From Sphingomonas sp. URHD0057 (GTDB lineage: Bacteria > Pseudomonadota > Alphaproteobacteria > Sphingomonadales > Sphingomonadaceae): DNA of 56,457 nt. The notes under the pieces are model-generated. The model was given only the letters and a program-made list of their open reading frames with translations. It was not told the origin of the DNA and ran no database searches. The first letter of the stretch is position 1, and each line of letters opens with the position of its first letter. The DNA is taken from positions 1 to 56,457 of the forward strand of contig NZ_JIAU01000012.1 of NCBI RefSeq assembly GCF_000620665.1, read 5' to 3'. Positions 52,839-56,457 of this stretch are shown one piece after another. A program made the translations under genes and the position numbers.

Positions 52839-53028
52839 GGACGGCATTCGTCTGCTCGAGCGCGGAACTCAGATTGCGGAGCGCGGAGATCATGCTCGAC
52901 TGGACCTCGTCGCGCGTATCGCCCCATGCCCAGGCATTGTGCTGGATTACATGACCCCCGGCGTTCAGTTCCTCTTCGCCGCCCAGGGGCGACGAACAGG
53001 TGCCGCCATAACTGATTGAAATAGGTAA
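52810..53028 (-). pseudogene. possible minus-strand coding fragment between relaxase and traG remnants
   Basis: A 73-codon minus-strand frame without an ATG start reads coherently in its second half: LNAGGHVIQHNAWAWGDTR followed by DEVQSSMISALRNLSSALEQ. The stop is at 52810-52812; the upstream stop is at 53029-53031. The composition suggests real protein, but I cannot name a family and it overlaps the relaxase end by 29 bases. It could be a piece of an inserted gene that did not survive. Confidence 0.3.
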
Positions 53029-53221
53029 TCATGCATCGTCTCTGACCCGCAGCGGCCCGGGGCAAGCCTGAACTCCGCCGGTCCGGCGCGACTTGCGTCG
53101 TCATCCTGGGATTCGCCGAACGATCGCTCGGTGCGTCCGACAGGCGCTGTCGCCGACTCGCCCTTCCGGCCGATGAGCTTGTCCATCGCCGGCACGGGGC
53201 CGGCGGCGGGGGAGCCCGGAC

Positions 53222-53402
53222 ATGACGCCGACGAAGCTGCTGATCGGACAGATCCTGATCACGTTCGCGATCGTGGTGCTTGGGCTGTGGGCGGCGACGC
53301 AATGGGCGGCCTCGATGCTCGCTTATCAGCCCGAGCTTGGGCGGCCCTGGTTCGAGCTTCGCGGTCTGCCTTTCTACCGTCCGTGGGCGCTCTTCCCCTG
53401 GT
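53222..53402 (+). pseudogene. traG: traG (VirD4-type coupling protein), 5' fragment
   Basis: ATG 53222 encodes TPTKLLIGQILITFAIVVLGLWAATQWAA, a first membrane helix, then LAYQPELGRPWFELRGLPFYRPWALFPWW. This is the start of the TraG/VirD4 coupling ATPase. After about 60 residues the sequence passes into the end of trbG in a different frame, so the membrane and ATPase parts are gone. The joint lies near 53400. The coupling protein links the relaxase-DNA complex to the secretion channel. Confidence 0.75.
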
Positions 53403-53547
53403 GGTCAATTATCGATTGCGCGGCCGCTACTATGTCGTCGATCGGCTGTTCGCCGCCGCCGAGTTGCGGCTCGGCGAGGGGCGCCAGCAGGTGGTGCGGA
53501 TCGTCCGCCAGAATGGAGGCCGCGGGCGAGGCGGGAGGGGCTCATGA
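53400..53547 (+). pseudogene. trbG: trbG (VirB9-type), 3' fragment
   Basis: In the frame from about 53400, LVVNYRLRGRYYVVDRLFAAAELRLGEGRQQVVRIVR is the conserved C-terminal segment of TrbG/VirB9, the outer-membrane part of the type IV core complex. Everything before it is missing. The stop TGA (53545-53547) overlaps the trbI ATG exactly as in intact transfer operons, which shows that the joint, not the 3' end, is new. Confidence 0.75.
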
Positions 53548-54707
53548 ACGAGCCTCTTCAAGCGCCTCCACCGCCGCAGTCCAAGGAAGATCCCGAAACG
53601 CTCGTGCTGCGCGGCAGTCCACGCCCGGCGGTCCGCTTCCGTCGCGGGCTGATCGTCGGGACGACGGGCGCCCTTGCGGCAGCGCTCGTCACGCTGTCGT
53701 GGCTGGCGCTGCAGCCACCGAACTTTCGCAAGGTCGCGACTATGGCCGAAACCGACGAGCCTGGGCGCAAGGGCGGGGCGGACGCGCTTGCCGACGTGCC
53801 GGGCAGCTATGGCGATGTCCCGCGGCTGGGCCCGCCGCTTCCTGGGGATCTCGGCCGCCCGATTCTCGAGCAGCAGCGCGGCGTCCCGGACCCTCTTGTC
53901 CCGGCACCGGCCGATACCGCAGGTGCGGCCGCGAGGGAGGCGGCGCTATCTTCGCCGCTGATCGTGCAGCTCGGTACCGGTGCGGCACCGGCGCTGGTGC
54001 CTGAACCTGCGCCGGGCGCGGCACCGAGAGAAGAAGCGACTTCGGCGTCCGCCGCAATCCCGGCATCAGCGCAGGCAAAGATCGAGTTCGCGCGGCCAGC
54101 CGGCGAGGGGGACGTCAACCCGCACCAAATCAGCGCGGCGCGGTCACCCTGGACCCTGAGCGCCGGAACGGTGATTCCGGCAAGCCTGATCACCGGGCTC
54201 AACTCGGACCTGCCGGGAACCGTGCTTGCGCAGGTCACCGAGAACGTGCGGGACAGCGCGACCGGGCGCGCGATCCTTATTCCTCAGGGCGCGCGGGTGA
54301 TTGGCAGCTACGACTGCGCCGTCGGTCATGGGCAGCGCCGCGCCTTGCTGGTGTGGACGCGGATCGTGCTGCCCGATGGTTCATCCATTCGGCTCGACAA
54401 CATGCAGGCGACGGAGGGCTCGGGTTATGCCGGTCTCCATGATCAGGTCGATACGCACACATGGCCGCTGCTCAAGGGCATCGCTTTGTCGACCATGCTC
54501 GGGGTCGGCACGCAGCTGAGCCTCGGCGGCGGCGGGAGCGACCTCGTGCGCGCGATCCGCGAATCGACCCAGCAGAATGCGGCGCATGCCGGCGACCAGA
54601 TCACGAGTCGCAACCTCAACGTCCAGCCGACGATCAGGGTGCGCCCCGGCTGGCCCGTGCGAATCCTCTTGAACAAGGACCTCGTCCTTCAGCCGTGGAG
54701 GGGATGA
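53544..54707 (+). CDS. trbI: conjugal transfer protein TrbI (VirB10-type)
   Basis: This 387-residue protein looks complete. A short cytosolic start, a single membrane segment (GLIVGTTGALAAALVTLSWLAL), a long Pro/Ala-rich linker, and the C-terminal TrbI/VirB10 domain from about residue 200 (AGTVIPASLITGLNSDLPGTVLAQV...AILIPQGARVIGSYD...WTRIVLPDG). VirB10 spans both membranes and couples the ATPases to the outer-membrane pore. Its partners in the type IV channel (trbB-trbF, most of trbG) are missing here, so it is probably an orphan. Confidence 0.88.
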   Translation: MNEPLQAPPPPQSKEDPETLVLRGSPRPAVRFRRGLIVGTTGALAAALVTLSWLALQPPNFRKVATMAETDEPGRKGGADALADVPGSYGDVPRLGPPLPGDLGRPILEQQRGVPDPLVPAPADTAGAAAREAALSSPLIVQLGTGAAPALVPEPAPGAAPREEATSASAAIPASAQAKIEFARPAGEGDVNPHQISAARSPWTLSAGTVIPASLITGLNSDLPGTVLAQVTENVRDSATGRAILIPQGARVIGSYDCAVGHGQRRALLVWTRIVLPDGSSIRLDNMQATEGSGYAGLHDQVDTHTWPLLKGIALSTMLGVGTQLSLGGGGSDLVRAIRESTQQNAAHAGDQITSRNLNVQPTIRVRPGWPVRILLNKDLVLQPWRG

Positions 54708-54930
54708 TGGCGGATCTGAAGCTTCGCAAATGGCCGGCCGGACACCGGTCAAGATCACCGTCACCGTTTCGCCCGAGCTCAATCAGGCGCTCGGTGACTA
54801 TTCGCAGATCTACGGTCAGGCGTACGGCGAACCGGAGCCGGTGCAGGAGCTCATCCCGGCGATGCTGGCAAGCTTTCTGGAGAGCGACCGCGGGTTCATG
54901 CGGCTACGCAAGAAGGGGGGCTCATCGTGA
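54707..54930 (+). pseudogene. DUF2274 protein with a likely one-base deletion near the start
   Basis: The main frame from ATG 54730 gives 66 residues (MAGRTPVKITVTVSPELNQA...DYSQIYGQAYGEPEPV...ESDRGFMRLRKK), matching DUF2274, which usually stands next to trbI. Family members start about ten residues earlier with an M-x-D-L-K-L-like sequence. Such a start exists here at 54704/54707 (MADLKLRK) but in another frame; one lost A in the run AAA at about 54726-54728 would account for it. So either the gene is frameshifted or it is translated from the inner ATG. Function unknown; conserved with transfer modules. Confidence 0.65.
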
Positions 54931-55205
54931 GCGCGTCTAGATCGGAGACCGGCGCGGCTGAGCCGATCAGCGTCAAGGTCCCGGAGGCGGTCCGGATGAC
55001 GGGTCTCAGCCGCTCCCGCATCTACGAGTTGATGAAGAGCGGCGACATCGAACATGCAAAGGTCGGAAGCTCGACCTTGATTTTGGTAGAGAGTGTTCGC
55101 CGCTTTGTTCTCAGCCGGCGAGTGCCCGTATCGGCTTCCTCAGCGAGTCATTGCACCGAATCGGCCGAGACACGCGAGACCGCCGGAATGGGCCGAGCTC
55201 GGTGA
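54927..55205 (+). CDS. excisionase/AlpA-like helix-turn-helix protein
   Basis: GTG 54927 overlaps the DUF2274 stop (GTGA) and gives 92 residues. PISVKVPEAVRMTGLSRSRIYELMKSGDIEHAKVGSSTLILVESVRRFV has the winged-helix excisionase layout: a turn-helix R-M-T-G-L-S-R-S-R-I-Y-E-L and a basic wing (K-V-G-S-S). Such proteins regulate the element's own genes or excision. The last 40 residues are low complexity. It is the last recognised gene of the element. Confidence 0.75.
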   Translation: MSASRSETGAAEPISVKVPEAVRMTGLSRSRIYELMKSGDIEHAKVGSSTLILVESVRRFVLSRRVPVSASSASHCTESAETRETAGMGRAR

Positions 55206-55252
55206 GACGAACGAAGCTGGTCGCCGATCACCAAAGCCAGTAGCGCTAATCA

Positions 55253-55297
55253 AGAAGCCCTTCGCGACGTGCTCGGTAAGTGCTGCGAGGGGCTTCT
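55253..55297. repeat. long imperfect hairpin, 13-bp arms
   Basis: AGAAGCCCTTCGC (55253-55265) and GCGAGGGGCTTCT (55285-55297) pair at 12 of 13 positions with one U-G wobble; the loop is 19 bases. It is 47 bases downstream of the HTH gene. No T-run follows, so it is not a typical terminator. It may be a structured RNA element or an end-associated repeat of the mobile element. Confidence 0.4.
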
Positions 55298-55474
55298 CGT
55301 CAGTTGGGAAGCGGTTCGGTCTTGATCCTCGTTGCGGCCGGACCGCTTCCTTCTTTCGGCACCGGTTCGGCGGATGTCGCGCGAACCCGCGCGACCCTAC
55401 GAAAAGAGCACCGCCTGATCAGGAAACGGCGAGGCTCGCTTCGTCAGATTGACCAAGATGACCGGCGGTGGGCC

Positions 55475-55660
55475 TCACGATTGATCCCACTCTTCGATCT
55501 TCGCATCAAGTTGGGCCACCCTACGTTTCAAGGTGGCAATTACGGCGACCCTCTCCGCTTCGCTTACGTTCGCGATCTTGCGCGCCGCATAATCGTCGAG
55601 CGCACGAATGAGCACTTCCCGGTCATAGTTCAGGCGGTCTCTGCCCGCGCGCCTCGGCAT
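55475..55660 (-). CDS. small helical hypothetical protein
   Basis: ATG 55660 gives 61 residues; a longer start at 55762 is open but less typical. The sequence starts with PRRAGRDRLNYDREVLIRAL and goes on DDYAARKIANVSEAERVAVIATLKRRVAQLDAKIEEWDQS, a regular amphipathic helix with a heptad-like C-terminal end. It looks real by composition, but no family is recognised. A hairpin lies just upstream at 55678-55705. Confidence 0.45.
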   Translation of the reverse strand: MPRRAGRDRLNYDREVLIRALDDYAARKIANVSEAERVAVIATLKRRVAQLDAKIEEWDQS

Positions 55661-55677
55661 TGCGTTCTCATAAAGAA

Positions 55678-55705
55678 GGCCCGCCCAAGGGATCAAGGGC
55701 GGGCC
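55678..55705 (-). terminator. perfect 9-bp GC hairpin, terminator-like on the minus strand
   Basis: GGCCCGCCC and GGGCGGGCC are exact inverted arms with a 10-base loop. On the minus strand the second arm is followed by TTCTTTAT, a U-rich tract like that of intrinsic terminators. It sits 18 bases before the start of the 61-residue minus-strand gene, so it would act as a read-through block or attenuator ahead of that gene rather than end an obvious gene. Confidence 0.45.
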
Positions 55706-55961
55706 AGTGTACGCAGGGTATTCTATCGCACCATAAGCTACAACGATGCGATGAATGAACATTTGGAGACTGCTGCTGTTCCTGGCTTTGCCGGCTCCGC
55801 GCGTTCGCCGCGGCCGCGGCGCAAGCCGGCGCTCTAGCTATTGGCCGAACCGGTTGCGGCCTGCATTCTAATATTCACGGGCTCGGTTGAACTTTCCTCC
55901 GGCCTAAGTGTTGCGGCTGGGCGAAGGTTATGGGGCCTCTACCGAAGCCAGGAGATGCGCG
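55706..55961. other. intergenic stretch
   Basis: No convincing gene. A few short frames start around 55750 but encode Arg/Pro-rich sequence. The promoter of the gene at 55962 should lie here (an AT-poor area with TTGAAC near 55890), but no clear -10 is seen. Confidence 0.35.
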
Positions 55962-56360
55962 ATGCAGTTCAAGGACACTGTAGGCGTTTTGATCGCCGGA
56001 TCATTGTTCGTCAGCTCAACCGGTGCGGTTGCCGCATCGAGCGCTGCCCCCGTTTTTGCCAATCCGTGGGCGACATTGTCGGCGATGACCGGCGGCGCTC
56101 CGGCTGCCGCTTTGTGCGGTGCCGCCGCGGTTGCCGCAGCTGCTCAGGCGCCCGCGAATTGCGTGCTTCCGGTGACCGACGCTGCGCCGCCGGTGGCGCA
56201 AAGCGCGCCGCCGGCCCCGATCCCGGTTCCGCCGGTCGAGGCCGCGGGTGGTGGCTTGGCGTTCGACCCGCTGCTGCTTGGGCTCGGCGCCCTTGCCGCG
56301 GGTGCGCTCATTTACTTCCTGGTCCGCAAGAACAACAACAATTCCAACAGCCCGGCCTGA
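55962..56360 (+). CDS. putative secreted/membrane-anchored protein, Ala/Pro-rich
   Basis: ATG 55962 has AGGAG 9 bases before. The 132-residue protein has a signal peptide (VGVLIAGSLFVSSTGAVA), a low-complexity Ala-rich middle with two Cys (ALCGAA..., PANCVL) that might form a disulfide, a Pro-rich linker (PPVAQSAPPAPIPVPPVEAA), and a C-terminal hydrophobic segment (LLLGLGALAAGALIYFLV) followed by RKNNNNSN. So it is exported and anchored with its C-terminus in the cytoplasm. Family unknown. The gene at 56400 follows on the same strand 39 bases later. Confidence 0.65.
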   Translation: MQFKDTVGVLIAGSLFVSSTGAVAASSAAPVFANPWATLSAMTGGAPAAALCGAAAVAAAAQAPANCVLPVTDAAPPVAQSAPPAPIPVPPVEAAGGGLAFDPLLLGLGALAAGALIYFLVRKNNNNSNSPA

Positions 56361-56399
56361 TCAGGAACGTCATCGGTTAGCCCAGGATAAGGAGGCGTC

Positions 56400-56457
56400 A
56401 TGAAGAGCCTGTATTTGGTACGCGCTGCCGGCGCATTGGCGCTCATGACCTCGCTTT
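56400..56457 (+). CDS. 5' end of a gene for a probable exported protein (cut by the window end)
   Basis: The ATG at 56400 has AAGGAGG at the right distance, a strong ribosome site. The first 19 residues (MKSLYLVRAAGALALMTSL) are those of a signal peptide or a lipoprotein signal: a short basic start, then a hydrophobic core. The rest lies beyond the window. Confidence 0.6.
   Translation, partial: MKSLYLVRAAGALALMTSL

Larger units (their letters stand above)
51216..55205 (+). mobile_element. remnant of an integrative/conjugative element or plasmid transfer module
   Basis: The order is relaxase 3' part (DUF3363), traG 5' part joined to trbG 3' part, trbI, DUF2274 and an excisionase-like HTH gene. 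In alphaproteobacterial elements of this type the order is relaxase, traG, trbB to trbG, trbI, DUF2274. Everything between traG and trbG has been removed here. No integrase, replication gene or complete attachment sites are seen, so the boundaries are approximate, and the left end may be the IS remnant at 50482. Confidence 0.75.

Noticed and set aside
52484-52954. 156-codon plus-strand frame in the relaxase 3' part
   Set aside because: It lies out of frame over the DUF3363 sequence, with Arg/Gly/Ala-rich content typical of a shadow.
55280-55837. 185-codon plus-strand frame
   Set aside because: It overlaps the minus-strand small gene and both hairpins, is rich in Arg and Pro, and has no domain or ribosome site.

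Overview
The window is high-GC DNA with dense, overlapping genes. Its gene content resembles a sphingomonad or related alphaproteobacterium: an exopolysaccharide locus with a GumD/WcaJ-type priming transferase, a TrbI/DUF2274/DUF3363 conjugation remnant and an IS1595-type transposase. No rRNA, tRNA or CRISPR array was seen. The host assignment is inference, because there is no phylogenetic marker gene.

Layout. (1) 1-2258: the truncated C-terminal part of an RHS/YD-repeat protein, an RsgA-type GTPase on the minus strand, and a gene-poor stretch. (2) 2259-8759: a very large autotransporter with several dozen short repeats, a TIGR03032-family protein, and a small remnant of a zinc-type MDR oxidoreductase. 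(3) 8752-35853: the core polysaccharide locus. It has a GT-C-like membrane protein; a tightly coupled plus-strand block of nucleotide-sugar enzymes (UDP-xylose synthase, GalE-like epimerase, UDP-glucuronate 4-epimerase), glycosyltransferases, a polysaccharide deacetylase and an oxidoreductase/epimerase pair; an ABC exporter (Wzm/Wzt with a Wzt C-terminal domain); a methyltransferase; further GT2/GT4 enzymes; a Wzy-like polymerase; a Wzx-like flippase; and four sulfotransferase-like genes. (4) 35834-49218: the export and modification end. It has a Wzc-type tyrosine autokinase with a fused chain-length domain, a Wza-type lipoprotein, a J-domain membrane protein, a TauE/SafE permease, a metallophosphoesterase, two related parallel beta-helix proteins (one with cadherin-like and RTX domains) on either side of the priming transferase gene, and an OafA-type acyltransferase with an SGNH domain. 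(5) 49282-55205: mobile-element debris. It has a decayed IS1595-like element with recognisable terminal repeats and a DUF3800-like fragment, then an eroded conjugative module in which a deletion joins the start of traG to the end of trbG, leaving trbI, DUF2274 and an excisionase-like HTH gene. (6) 55206-56457: small orphan genes, including two putative secreted or membrane-anchored proteins.

How it works together (inference): activated sugars, including UDP-xylose and UDP-galacturonate, are assembled on a lipid carrier started by the priming transferase. The chain is flipped and polymerised by Wzx/Wzy, controlled by Wzc/Wza, and decorated by sulfate, acyl and perhaps methyl groups. The separate Wzm/Wzt pair would export a second polymer, or one made in a different way. 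The four sulfotransferases suggest a sulfated glycan. The beta-helix proteins are candidates for polymer-modifying enzymes. UDP-glucose 6-dehydrogenase and PAPS synthesis genes are not in the window and must lie elsewhere if this picture is right.
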